Origin: Coriobacteriaceae bacterium AF45-21
GTDB taxonomy: Bacteria > Actinomycetota > Coriobacteriia > Coriobacteriales > Coriobacteriaceae
DNA length: 64,000 nucleotides
NCBI GenBank assembly: GCA_027682925.1
Contig: JAQCYU010000001.1
Coordinates: forward strand, 100,219-164,218
Reading direction: 5' to 3'
Part shown: piece by piece, positions 15,883 through 25,731 of the stretch
How the letters are laid out: every line of letters starts with the position of its first letter
Numbering within the stretch: position 1 is the stretch's first letter
Made by a program: the position numbers and the translations under genes
Notes under the pieces: model-generated
What the model saw: only the letters and a program-made list of their open reading frames with translations
Told to the model about the DNA's origin: nothing
Database searches by the model: none

Positions 15883-16629
15883 CTAGGCACACGACTCCAG
15901 CGCTCCGCTAAACAGCTTCACCATCTGCACGCGCGTGCCGGCGCCGTCCGTACGACGAGCAACCTCCACGTTATCGACGAGCATACGCATAAGCTTGATA
16001 CCACGGCCGCGCTCCTCTGATGCGACCGGTTCGCTCGTTTCATCGATAGAATAGCCGGCACCTCGATCAAGCACCTCAACCACAACGCGATCGCCATAGG
16101 CCTGAACCGTCAGGACGCACCCGATACCGCCCGCATGGTCATAGGCATTACCCAGCGCCTCCCCCGACGCCAACGCGACATCGTAGCGCTCGTCACGGCG
16201 CAACGGAAGCGATTCAAGGAGTTCGGCGATGCGATGTCGGTAGTATGGAAGATTCTCGATACCCTGACGGACCTCGACGCTCTTACTCCAGCGAGGCAGC
16301 TCCCCCACCGGAATGGCGGGAATAGACTCCCGTGCCGGCCCCGCGACATGAAGAATATCGACAAGACGGGCAATCTCCAAAAAGCGAACAACTTCACCTG
16401 ATGCATTGACGAGCGAAAGCAGGCCTTCTCGCCTCATGAGCTCACGAGCGCGCGTAAGCAGGAATGCCAAGCCCGTCGAATCGATAAAGCTAACAGCCTG
16501 GCAGTTGATGACGACACGACGCACGCCGCGGCCAATCAAAGCATCCAACCGCCGACGCAGCGCAGGCACCGTGGCGATGTCGATATCGCCTGGTGGCGTC
16601 AAAACCACTATGTCATTCCACTCATTCAT
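15883..16629 (-). CDS. STAS domain fused to an anti-sigma-type serine kinase (HATPase)
   Basis: 248 residues. Residues about 1-100 are a STAS (anti-anti-sigma) domain with the phospho-acceptor motif FIDSTGLAFLL. Residues about 120-248 are an RsbW/SpoIIAB-like GHKL ATPase: N-box SGEALGNAYDHAGG, G1 LDRGAGYS and G2 RGRGIKLMRMLVD. Normally these are separate partners: the kinase phosphorylates the STAS protein and, when free, holds a sigma factor or other target. Here they are one chain, so phosphorylation could occur within or between copies. The phosphatase gene directly upstream (78 bases) would reverse it. ATG 16629 is used; a TTG six codons upstream is possible. No sigma factor gene is nearby. 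Confidence 0.88.
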   Translation of the reverse strand: MNEWNDIVVLTPPGDIDIATVPALRRRLDALIGRGVRRVVINCQAVSFIDSTGLAFLLTRARELMRREGLLSLVNASGEVVRFLEIARLVDILHVAGPARESIPAIPVGELPRWSKSVEVRQGIENLPYYRHRIAELLESLPLRRDERYDVALASGEALGNAYDHAGGIGCVLTVQAYGDRVVVEVLDRGAGYSIDETSEPVASEERGRGIKLMRMLVDNVEVARRTDGAGTRVQMVKLFSGALESCA

Positions 16630-16707
16630 ACGACCATGGTTCCCCAAAAAAGCCCACTCGATGCATTCGTTTCCCCAACCGTACGGATTCAGCCCGCCCA
16701 GCGTCGT

Positions 16708-19052
16708 CTATGAACGACCCCGTAAAAACTCAAGGGACACCAATGCAATGTCATCGTCCAGCGCCGATTCGGTAAATCGGTCAAGCTCGCCCAAGACCTT
16801 GCCGCAAATGCCCGACACGCCCTCACCCGAGACAGAGAGCAGAAGGTCGCGAAGGCGCTGCTCGCCAAAGAAAGCACCCGAGCGGTCACGCGCTTCGATT
16901 GTTCCGTCGGTGTACATAAATAGCATGTCACCAGGAGCGAACGTAAACACGCCTGTCTCGTATACCATGCTCTCAAAGGCACCGATTACCCCCGATTGGC
17001 ATCCAAGCAGCTCGACCTCCCCCCCACGGGCCTCGCCGCCACCCAGCGGCATCGACTCTGGCCTGATGACCATGGTCGGAGGATGGCCCGCCGAACAATA
17101 CGTTGCACGTCCGGCTTTAAGGTCAATCTTGGCGATAAAGGCCGTCACGAACGTCTCGACCCTTGAAAAGCCCATGAGCATGCTGTTAAGGGAGCGTGCC
17201 ATGCGGGCCGGCCCAGCGCCCTCCCAGGCATATGCCGTCAGGGCCGTCTTGACGAGCGCGGACATCGATGCAGCCTCAATGCCTTTGCCAGACACATCGC
17301 CCAGAATCATGACGGCGCAATCGTCGGGAAGACGGATGAGCGTATAGAAATCGCCGCCGACCAACGCCGAGTTCGTGGCCGACAGGTACACCGAATCGGC
17401 GGCGATTCCCGGAACATCCCCCAGTGAATTTCTCATGCCAATCTGAAGGGTCTGAGCGATATGGCGCTCCTCACGCTTTTGAGATTCGCCTTCATAGATC
17501 AGTTCAAAGTCATGAGCCAAGTGCACCAAGTAGTCATATTCAAGGTCATCAATCGGCTCTTGGCTACCATCACGAAGCAGCAGCGCGCGCGTCGTCGGGC
17601 CCTTCGCAACAGAAGCAGGAACGATCGCGTCGTTACTGTGCTTGCCATCGCCCTCAGAGCGCGGGCGCCCCGCCTCGATGCCGGCGTCGACGTAGAGACC
17701 CTGGCAAGGCAGGCCATGCGCCCTAAGCCAGCCTCCCATAGGCATCGATTCGTCAACGCGAGTTATACGGACGTGTTTAAGGTCCTCGGCGCTCGTGCCG
17801 CCCAAAACAGATGCCTCAAAGCCATCAGGGCCAGCCCCCAGACGTGCCGCTGGCGCCGTCGTGGAAAAGAAAAGCTTCTCGGGATCGTCCGGCAAAGCAA
17901 CGCGACTGCCGCCTTCAAAATCTATGACGTAGGAATCCAGACTGGCGTCATACTCAATAGGGCAAAAATGGCAGTTGAGCATATTGCAGATCTCGGACGA
18001 TACCGCCTGGGTAGCCGCGGCGGAATCGTCTAGAAGGTAAACAACTCGTCACGCAAGACATTGAGCGAGCGGCCAAGCTCGGCCGTGCGACGGGAGCGAA
18101 GGCTCGATGCCATGCCGACCAGCTGGATAGACAGGTAATCGCAAATGACCTCGAGCACATTAACGTCATAGGCGAGCGGTGCCTGAGGGCGTTTCCAACC
18201 AACTTCCAGCACGCCAAGGATCTGCGTACCGTAAAAAACGGGAAGACAGATCTCGCTGCGGTACGGAGGCATATCCTGCATGCGCAACAGGTGCTTAGAA
18301 CGATTGTCCAGATCCATGAACATACCGGAGGCGACCTTATCACCCTCAAGGTCCTGTTGAATCGACAAGCGACAGGCACGCGACTCACGAAGAACATACG
18401 TCGGAATGCCAGCGCCATACGGCAAAAACTCAGGAAGGTAGCTGTCGTACAGCTCCTTGGAAACACCGCGAAGTTTAAAACCACCGCTCTCAGAAAAATA
18501 GATAGCGGCACCCGAAGCATCGAGCGTTCCTACAAGCTGGTTCAAAACGGTATCAAGTAGGCTGGGCAGCTCATCGGAGCCCACGGTACTCATAATGACC
18601 GAGAGCGTGCCAGAGAGGCGCTTGTTCGCCACTCTAAGCTCCGAAAGCGCACGCTTGAGTTGCCGGTCGTGAGAATACTGTTCCTCGATACTGTGAAGCG
18701 CCACCAGGACACGTGGTGCGCGGCGCCCAAAGATGTGTGGAGGCGTTACGGAGCCCGCACGAACCAAGACGGGAATAAAAGAGCCGTCACTCAGCTTGAG
18801 CATCAGTTCGTTCTCGGAGCCATCAGTTTCAAATGGCAGACGATGTTCCGTCGCACGTTCAAAAGCGGACGAGTACAGGACGTCTTTAACATCTCCGCCG
18901 ATGACGTCGGCGCGTTCCTCGCACATCAAACCAAGTAAGCGATTATTCACATGCAGAATGGTTCCGTCGAGCTCGCAGATGATGACAGCATCGCTCGTGA
19001 TCTCGACTAGTTGGGCAACGTCTGCCCACTCGTTGCGTTCAAGCGTTTCCAT
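16708..19052 (-). CDS. PAS-GAF sensor with SpoIIE/PP2C phosphatase domain, frame broken near 18033
   Basis: Read as given, there are two frames: 19052-18030 with a PAS domain (ITSDAVIICELDGTILHVNNR) and a GAF domain (about residues 170-320), and 17982-16708 with a second GAF-like region and a PP2C phosphatase (VGGDFYTLI, MILGDVSGKGIEAA, YCSAGHPP, LFMYTDGTIEAR). The second frame stays open upstream of its first ATG to the end of the first, reading LDDSAAATQAVSSEICN. Restoring one base at TTCTAG yields one protein of about 781 residues. Manganese-dependent phosphatases of this class dephosphorylate STAS-domain proteins; the STAS-HATPase fusion downstream is the natural target. If the break is real they are two separate genes. 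Confidence 0.82.
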
Positions 19053-19076
19053 CGTGGACCTCACCGTCTATCGGTA

Positions 19077-19102
19077 ACAAAAAAGCCTCCGAAGAGGCTT
19101 CT
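19077..19102 (-). terminator. Rho-independent terminator of tRNA-Leu
   Basis: AAGCCTC and GAGGCTT form a stem with a TTCG loop; the minus strand continues TTTTTTGTTACC. Confidence 0.9.
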
Positions 19103-19111
19103 CAAATGCGA

Positions 19112-19201
19112 TGGTGTCGGAGGCGGGACTTGAACCCGCATGACCAAAAAGCGGTCACTAGCACCTCAAGCTAGCGCGTCTGCCAATTCCGCCACTCCGA
19201 C
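19112..19201 (-). tRNA. tRNA-Leu (GAG)
   Basis: Class II tRNA with a long variable arm (GTGACCGCTTTTTGGTCAT). Acceptor GTCGGAG/CTCCGAC, encoded CCA; the anticodon loop TTGAGGT gives GAG. Confidence 0.95.
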
Positions 19202-19258
19202 ATGCTATGTTGTTGATTCGCGGTTCGTTTTGTTGGACCCGCGCGTTCAACGAGGAAG

Positions 19259-19312
19259 ATAATAACCTATGATTCGAGAACTGTGCAAGCACTTTTTTCA
19301 AAAAAGTTTACG
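19259..19312 (-). promoter_or_regulatory. Promoter of tRNA-Leu with conserved upstream element
   Basis: On the minus strand TTGCAC (19283-19288), 18 bases, TATTAT (19259-19264). Upstream lies AAACTTTTTTGAAAAAAGTG (19290-19309), the same palindromic element as before the other tRNA promoters. Confidence 0.75.
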
Positions 19313-19345
19313 AATTTGTAATTGCGCAGGTAGATCCGCATGTCC

Positions 19346-19470
19346 GGCCCCGAATCGGTGCTGCCTCCCGGCGCGTCCTCGGGCATGAGCGATATTTTGC
19401 TGCGCACTTCGTGCTGCAAAATATCGCTCCCTCTGCGGAATGCGCCGGGAGGCAGCACCGATTCGGGGCC
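19346..19470. repeat. Nested palindrome, family A copy 2 (29-bp perfect arms)
   Basis: Bases 19346-19374 and 19442-19470 are exact inverted copies. Inside are GTCCTCGGGCATG, an inner 14-bp perfect stem (19387-19400 with 19416-19429), the apical sequence around TGCGCACTTCGTGCT, and CTGCGGAAT. The unpaired parts match copy 3; the stems do not. Confidence 0.9.
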
Positions 19471-19530
19471 TACCAACACATACTCCAGGCACAGTTCTCA
19501 AACATGTTCTGGGGCTGATGCAAATTTGGT

Positions 19531-19585
19531 GGCTCGGCAAAGCCGAGCCCTTATATGGAGAGGCCGGAGCCAAAGCTCCGGCCTC
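19531..19585. terminator. Two strong hairpins between the palindromes
   Basis: GGCTCGGC/GCCGAGCC (19531-19549) and GAGGCCGGAGC/GCTCCGGCCTC (19560-19585, CAAA loop). They lie downstream of the opp operon and could stop transcription from either side, but no clear T run follows either. Confidence 0.45.
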
Positions 19586-19651
19586 ACTAACTTTCCTATT
19601 AGATTAAGTGAGCGATCAAGGAATCTCACTCCCCTCTGCCGCGTTAACGCA

Positions 19652-19775
19652 GGGCCCGCCCTGGTGTTGCTTTTCAGAACATTCCGCAGGCGGAGGAAGC
19701 CCCACAGCGCGTAGCGCGCAGCGGGGCTTCCGACATGTCCGAGGACGTTCTGAAAAGCAACACCAGGGCGGGCCC
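19652..19775. repeat. Nested palindrome, family A copy 3 (29-bp perfect arms)
   Basis: Bases 19652-19680 and 19747-19775 are exact inverted copies. Read on the minus strand the interior gives GTCCTCGGACATG, a 9-bp inner stem (19723-19731 with 19695-19703), apical GCTGCGCGCTACGCGCTGT and CTGCGGAAT, matching copy 2 in the unpaired parts. It lies directly after the likely oppF stop, in opposite orientation to copy 2. Confidence 0.9.
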
Positions 19776-19791
19776 GGACGAGAACAACCGA

Positions 19792-20818
19792 CTACAGGTC
19801 GATGTGCGATCCTTGATCGGGAACGGCTCGGCGAAGTGGCACGCGCAGCAGTGGCCCGGGGCAACTTCCTTAAACTCAGGAGCTTCTCGGAGCAGATGCC
19901 CTGCGCGATCGGGCAGCGCGTGTGGAAACGGCAGCCGGTCGGCGGATCCAGCGGCGACGGCGGATCGCCGGCGAGGATGATGCGCTTGCGGGTCTTCTGA
20001 ATATCCGGATCGGGAACCGGCACGGCAGATAGCAGCGACTGCGTGTACGGATGGTGAGGCTCGCTATAGAGCGTCTTCCAGTCCGAAACCTCGACCATCT
20101 TACCCAGATACATAACGGCAACGCGATCGGAGATGTGCTGCACGACGGACAGGTCGTGGGCAATGAAGAGATAGGCCGTACCGAACTTGTCCTGAAGTTC
20201 CTTGAGCAGGTTCAGAACCTGGGCCTGAATGGAAACATCCAGAGCGGAAACGGGCTCGTCGCAGATGATCAGCTTGGGCTTCAGAGCGAACGCACGGGCG
20301 ATGCCGACACGCTGACGCTGACCGCCCGAGAACTCGTGCGGATAGCGGTTGATGTGCTCGGGGTTCAGACCGACGACGTCCAGCAGCTCACGGACACGCT
20401 CAATGCGCTCCTCCTTGGTGCCCACGCCATGAATAGTCATGGGCTCGGAGACGATCTCGCCGATGGTCATACGAGGATTGAGCGAAGCATAGGGGTCCTG
20501 GAAGATGAACTGCATCTCACGACGCATGTCCTTGATCTCATGCTTGCTCATCTCGGCAACGTCTTTGCCCTGGAAGAACACCTTACCTGCCGTCGGCTTG
20601 GTCAGGCGCATGATGGTGCGGCCCGTGGTGGACTTACCGCAACCAGACTCGCCGACCAGGCCAAAGGTCTCGCCCGGATAAATCTCGAACGAAATGTCAT
20701 TCACAGCAGAGACGACGCGCTTGGAAAAACGCTTGGCGAACATGCCGGACTCTGCGGGGAACTCCTTAGAAAGATGCTCGACCTTCAGCAGCGGAGTGCG
20801 CTCGTTATTGTCTGTCAT
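19792..20818 (-). CDS. oppF: Oligopeptide ABC transporter ATP-binding protein OppF, C-terminus broken
   Basis: One of two ATPases of the peptide importer. Walker [10 protein letters not shown] (about residues 52-60), signature LSGGQ-type [16 protein letters not shown], Walker [15 protein letters not shown] and the C-terminal Cys-containing [14 protein letters not shown] typical of Opp/Dpp ATPases. After SEK the frame as given runs on through a palindromic repeat to 19616 with an unrelated tail. Restoring one G near 19883 ([24 protein letters not shown]) and one C near 19821 leads to a TAG at 19794-19792, giving 342 residues. The second repair is less certain than the first. The ATG immediately follows oppD. 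Confidence 0.87.
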
Positions 20819-21910
20819 TTACGCCTCGCCTCCCTTCTTGGAATCCTTGCGCGTGCGGGACGTCTCAGGGGCGTTCTTGAGGAACTCGGGGTCACCGGAA
20901 TAATGGCACGCAGAATAGTGGCCGGACTCGGTGACAACGCGCTCGGGGCGCTGCTTGCGGCACTTGTCCGTCGCATAGGGGCAGCGAGGAGAGAAGACGC
21001 AGCCCTCGGGCAGGTTCATGAGCGAAGGCGGGTTGCCGTGAATCGGCGTCAGCGGCTTCTTCTCATCGATGGCCTGCTCCGGGATGGAGCGAATAAGACC
21101 CCAGGTGTAGGGATGGCGGCTCTCGTAGAAGATTTCCTCAGCAGTACCGAACTCGACGGGACGGCCGGCGTACATAACCATAATCTTATCGGCCATATCG
21201 GCGACGACGCCCAGGTCATGGGTAATCATAATAATGGCGTTGCCGTTCTTCTCCTGCATCTCCTGCATGAGCTCGATAATCTGAGCCTGAATGGTAACAT
21301 CCAGAGCCGTCGTGGGCTCGTCGGCAATCAGGATATCGGGATCGCAGGCAAGAGCCATAGCGATCATGACGCGCTGACGCATACCGCCGGAGAACTGGTG
21401 CGGATACTCATTGACGCGCTTCTCGGGCTCGGGGATACCCACGAGGTCCAAAAGCTCGGTGGCGCGCTTGAGCGCCTCCTGCTTGGAGTAGCCACGGTGC
21501 AGACGAAGGCCCTCGCCCACCTGCTTGCCGATCTTATAGACCGGGTTCAAGGAGGTCATAGGATCCTGGAAAATCATCGCGATATCGTTACCGCGAATGT
21601 GCTGCATCTCTTCCTCGGTCATCTCGAGGATAGAACGACCGCGATAGCGAACGTCGCCGCCCTCAATCTTTCCCGGAGGCATCGAGATAAGACCCATGAT
21701 GGTCATGGCGGTCACGGACTTACCGGAGCCGGACTCACCGACGACACCGAGGGTCTCGCCACGATCGAGCGTGTAGGAGACACCGTCGACAGCGCGAACA
21801 ACGCCATCTTCGGTGTGGAAATACATCTTAAGGTCATCGACCTCGAGCAGATGCTGGCCCTCGGGAACCGGCTGGTCCTTCAGGTCCACATAGTTCTTGT
21901 TCTTCTTCAT
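20819..21910 (-). CDS. oppD: Oligopeptide ABC transporter ATP-binding protein OppD
   Basis: 363 residues. Walker A GESGSGKSV, HQFSGGMRQRVMIAMA, Walker B ILIADEPTTALDVT, switch His in MITHDLGVVADMADK, and the Opp/Dpp C-terminal motif VFSPRCPYATDKCRKQRP. It pairs with OppF to power OppB/OppC. Starts 2 bases after oppC. Confidence 0.94.
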   Translation of the reverse strand: MKKNKNYVDLKDQPVPEGQHLLEVDDLKMYFHTEDGVVRAVDGVSYTLDRGETLGVVGESGSGKSVTAMTIMGLISMPPGKIEGGDVRYRGRSILEMTEEEMQHIRGNDIAMIFQDPMTSLNPVYKIGKQVGEGLRLHRGYSKQEALKRATELLDLVGIPEPEKRVNEYPHQFSGGMRQRVMIAMALACDPDILIADEPTTALDVTIQAQIIELMQEMQEKNGNAIIMITHDLGVVADMADKIMVMYAGRPVEFGTAEEIFYESRHPYTWGLIRSIPEQAIDEKKPLTPIHGNPPSLMNLPEGCVFSPRCPYATDKCRKQRPERVVTESGHYSACHYSGDPEFLKNAPETSRTRKDSKKGGEA

Positions 21911-21912
21911 CC

Positions 21913-22847
21913 TTATGCGTCCTTCATCTTGACGTCGAGGGCGTCGCGCAAACCGTCACCCAGCAGGGTGAAGGCGAGCACCGTCGAGAGAATTGCCAGA
22001 CCGGGCATGATCATCATCCAGGGAGCAGTCAGAAGATACTGCTGACCGTCCTGAATCATGGAGCCCCACGAAGCGTAGGCGGAATAACGCCCATGCCGAG
22101 GAAGGACAGAGCGGACTCGGTCAGAATAGCGCCGCCGATGTTCATGGTCGCGTAGACCACGATGGAAGCAACGGAGTTCGGGAAGATATGGCGCATAACG
22201 ATACGGGCATCGGATGCACCCATGGCACGGGCGGCGTCAACATAGTCGTTCTCTTTGACCGTGAGGATCGCGGATCTAAAGACGCGCGCAATCGAAGGCC
22301 AGCCGAGAATACCGATGGCGATGAAAACATTTTGAAGACCACGGCCGATAACGGCGATCATGGCGACGACGAACAGCACGTACGGGAACGCCAGGAAGAT
22401 GTCCGCGCAGCGCATGATAATCGTATCCCAGATGCCGCCATAGAAACCGGCAAGGGCGCCCATGACCAGACCGATCACCGTAGAGATGGCGGTGGCCATA
22501 ATACCGACGGAAAGCGAAACGCGTGCACCGTAGATAACACGGACGAGAATGTCACGACCAAGAGAGTCGGTGCCAAACGGGTGCTCGGCACACGGAGCCA
22601 GCAGCGAAGTCTCGGCCATGGTGGTCGAGTCAGAAGCCGTAGGAGAGCCGAGCCAGGGCTTAGCCCACAGATCGGCGGTCAGGGCGACCACAACAACGAT
22701 GATGATCCAGCAGACACCGATAACGGCGAGCTTGTTCTTACGAAGACGCTTAAAAGCGTCGCCCCACAGCGTGCGGGACTTGGCGGGAGCAGATGCGGCC
22801 TTGGTGGCGGTAGCCTGCTCCTGAGACTGAGAATCAGTTTCCTGCAT
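21913..22847 (-). CDS. oppC: Oligopeptide ABC transporter permease OppC, frame broken near 22074
   Basis: Inner-membrane subunit. The N-terminal cytoplasmic segment is rich in Ser, Ala and Gln, then a first membrane helix (LAVIGVCWIIIVVVVAL), a periplasmic loop and the ABC-permease core with five helices, including the EAA-like AARAMGASDARIVMRHIFPN. Restoring one G in CCTACGCTTCG converts the premature end (PPTLRGAP) into PPTASWGSMIQDGQQYL and continues through the last helix to a TAA at 21913; the product is 311 residues, normal for OppC. Confidence 0.9.
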
Positions 22848-22861
22848 GAGACGTACCTCCC

Positions 22862-23899
22862 TTAGGCCTTATCCGACGGACCGCCAAGGCGGATGCGCGG
22901 GTCGAGGAATGCATAGCTAATGTCGACGAGCAGGTTGATCACCATAACGACGACAACAATGAGCGTAACGCCGCCCATAACGATGGGCCAGTCGCGCATG
23001 CTAATGGCGCGGTAGACCTCGAAGCCGATGCCGGGCCAGTTAAAGACCGTCTCGGTCAGGATGGCGCCCGAAAGCATGCCGCCGAAGTCGACACCAATAT
23101 AGGTAACGACGGGGATGAGTGCATTCTTAAGCGCATGCTTGATAATGATCGCGCGATTGGAGAGACCCTTGGCCTTTGCCGTACGGATGTAATCCTGGTT
23201 CATGACGTCAAGCAGCTGCGAGCGCATAATGCGGGCGGCATAAGCGGTCGAAACCGAAGCCAGCGTAATGGTCGGAAGCACATAGTGCATCCAATCCTGA
23301 TACTGAGAGCTGGAACCGCCGGCACCCGAGATCGGCATGGAGAATGCACCGCCCGTGGCGTCCTTGAGAATGACGCCAAAGAACAGCTGCAGCAACATAC
23401 CGAGCCAGAAGGCCGGGACGGCAACGAGAATCGACGTGGTGAGCGTTACCAAAATATCCCAGAAGGAATAACGCTTGACCGCCGAAATGATACCCGCACC
23501 GATACCCATGATTGCCTCGAGCACGATAGCGCACGCGGCAAGTTTGACCGTATACGGATACTTCTGGGCAAAGATTTCCGTAACCGGCAGCTTGCGCTGG
23601 TACGAATTGCCCAGATCGCCATGAAGCAGGCCGTTCATGTAATACAAGTAACGGTCCACGAGCGACGTTTGAACGGGGTCGCCGTTCTCGTCAAGGATCG
23701 CGTTGCCGTCCTCGTCCGTCTGGACCAGGTGATAGCGAACGCGAAGCTGAAGCTCTACCTCGGGGGACAGAGCCTTGTCTCCACCGATCAGCTTGATCGG
23801 ATCTCCCGGCACGATATTCTGGAGGGCGAACAGAATCAGCGTAACGCCCAAAAACACCGGGATGAACTGAAGCACACGTTTAACGATGTACTTACCCAT
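22862..23899 (-). CDS. oppB: Oligopeptide ABC transporter permease OppB
   Basis: 345 residues, six membrane helices beginning with IVKRVLQFIPVFLGVTLILFAL. The periplasmic loop after helix 1 is long and acidic (residues about 40-80, DEDGNAILDENGDPVQ). The EAA-type coupling loop is RTAKAKGLSNRAIIIKHALKNALIP. A GGAGTG-containing ribosome site precedes the ATG. Between it and oppA is a stable hairpin. Confidence 0.94.
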   Translation of the reverse strand: MGKYIVKRVLQFIPVFLGVTLILFALQNIVPGDPIKLIGGDKALSPEVELQLRVRYHLVQTDEDGNAILDENGDPVQTSLVDRYLYYMNGLLHGDLGNSYQRKLPVTEIFAQKYPYTVKLAACAIVLEAIMGIGAGIISAVKRYSFWDILVTLTTSILVAVPAFWLGMLLQLFFGVILKDATGGAFSMPISGAGGSSSQYQDWMHYVLPTITLASVSTAYAARIMRSQLLDVMNQDYIRTAKAKGLSNRAIIIKHALKNALIPVVTYIGVDFGGMLSGAILTETVFNWPGIGFEVYRAISMRDWPIVMGGVTLIVVVVMVINLLVDISYAFLDPRIRLGGPSDKA

Positions 23900-23930
23900 A
23901 CCACTCCCCTATCTAGGGATTAACCTAAAT

Positions 23931-23958
23931 GGGATGCCGATCGCCAGACCGGCATCCC
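23931..23958 (-). terminator. Hairpin between oppA and oppB (possible attenuator)
   Basis: GGGATGCCG (23931-23939) pairs with CGGCATCCC (23950-23958). Weak T content follows on the minus strand. Such hairpins after binding-protein genes usually let the binding protein be made in excess of the permeases. Confidence 0.65.
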
Positions 23959-24055
23959 AAAATTACCATCAGCCAGTTTACCCCAGGTTAGGGAGAACTG
24001 TATGTTTCCCATGAGTCTACGTAAATACTTGACCCTCACGGAAGCTGCAAAACCC

Positions 24056-25731
24056 TTAGGCGAGCTCGGCGGTACCCAGATCGGCGTGCTTCTGCGGATC
24101 AACATAGAGATGCTTGACGCGGTCAGAGCCAGCGATGGTGTGCGTGTAGAACATCACCGGGATAACCGGGCAGTCAGCGGCGACCATGGCGTCGGCCTCC
24201 CGCATCTTGGCGATGCGCTCCTCGTCATCAACCGTGGTGCGGGCCTCGTCGACCTTGGCATCGAACTCGGGGTTGCTGTAACCGGAGCGGTTGTCGCCAC
24301 CGAGGGAGTCGGAGTGGAACAGCGGGTACAGGAAGTTGTCCATGATCGGGTAATCGGCGATCCAGCCCAGACGGCCGAACTGATAGTTGAAGTTCTGATA
24401 CTGCTCGAGCAGGGCAGACCACTCAGGGGTATCGGAGACAGCGGTAACGCCAACCTTGGCGAGGTCGCCGATGATGGACTCCATGATCTCCTTGTGACCA
24501 CCGTCCTGGTTGTAGGAAAGGGTCACATTAATGCCACGATCGCCGTTAGCGCCAGCGGGAGCGACCTTGTCGAGGTACTCGTTAGCCTTGTCGACGTCAT
24601 AGGCGCAGAACTCCCATGCGCCCTCCTTGTAGCCGGCGATTCCCGGAGGAACGATGCCGTCAGCGGGGGTACGGGTACCCTTGAAGATGGTCTTGCAGAT
24701 GGCCTCACGGTTGATGGCCAGGGAGATGCCCCTGCGCAGGTCGGCGTTATTGAACGGCTCGGCCGTGGTGTTGCAGGTCAGATAGTACGTGGAAGGCTCG
24801 GCACCGAGCAGCATATGCTCGCCGTCACCCATGGTGTAGCCGTCCTTGGACTCGCCACGGTCCTTCTTTGCGGCGTCGATCTGAGCAACGGGAACGTCGC
24901 AGACATCGAGGTTACCGGCCTGGAACTCCTTGTAAGCGGTCTCCATGTCCTTGATGACCTGGAAGTGGATGGCGTCGATCTTGGCCTTGTCGCCATAGTA
25001 ATCGTCAAACTTCTTGAGGTTGATCTCCTGACCATCCTCCCACTTGCCGTCCATCATGAACGGGCCGTTACCGACCGGGGCAAGGTAGAAGCTCTTGACA
25101 TCGGACTCGGCGCACTCGGGAACCGGGGACAGAGCCGGGTGAGAGGCGACGAAGGGGAAGTCGGCGTAAGCGGAAGACAGCTTGACGACGAGGGTCTCAT
25201 CGTCGGGGCAAGTAACACCGCTGAGCTCGGTAGCGTTGCCGGCAAGCAGATCGTCATAGCCCTCGACCATGGAAAGGTGGTAGGAGACCTCGGAAGGACC
25301 ATACTCGGTAGCGATGGCCGACTTGGTGTTGACCAGGCGCTCCCAACCGAGCTTGAAGGACTTGGAAGTAACGTCGTCACCGTTGTGGAACTTGGCCTTC
25401 TTGATCTTGAAGGTGAACTCGGTGGCGTCGTCGTTAGCCTCAAAGGACTCGCAAGCCAGCGGAACGATCTCGCCCTTCTCGGGGTCGTACTCCGTCAGAG
25501 CGTCGAAGAGCTGGTACTCGACCTGAGTGCCTGATCCTCCTGGACGTTGTAGGGGTCGATGCAGACCGGGTTGTTGATGTAGAAGTTCAGCGTCGAACCG
25601 GAGTCAGATCCGGAAGCGTCGCCGCCCTTCTTGCCGCACGCGGCAAGAAAAGCCATGGAGCTCGCAGCGAGGGTGCCGCCAACAAAGGCGCGACGACCCA
25701 TAACGGGCTGGTGGAACATAGAATCAGCCAT
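24056..25731 (-). CDS. oppA: Oligopeptide-binding lipoprotein OppA, frame broken near 25530
   Basis: Extracellular solute-binding protein (SBP_bac_5 family) anchored as a lipoprotein. The signal has RRAFVGGTLAASSMAF then the lipobox LAAC; the paired Arg suggests Tat export. Restoring one G in CAGGCACTC joins VQEDQ to GTQVEYQLFDALTEYD and gives 558 residues. Conserved family stretches follow (LRRGISLAINREAICKTIF; SYNQDGGHKEIMESI). ATG at 25731 follows AAGGAGGATGGC; a start at the inner Met before GRRAFVGG is possible. First gene of oppABCDF. Confidence 0.9.

Noticed and set aside
20051..22045. Long plus-strand open frame opposite oppF/oppD/oppC
   Set aside because: Spans three clear minus-strand ABC genes and gaps between them; no promoter, start site or domain.
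24002..25534. Plus-strand open frame opposite oppA
   Set aside because: Antisense shadow; the minus strand encodes a full binding lipoprotein with signal peptide.
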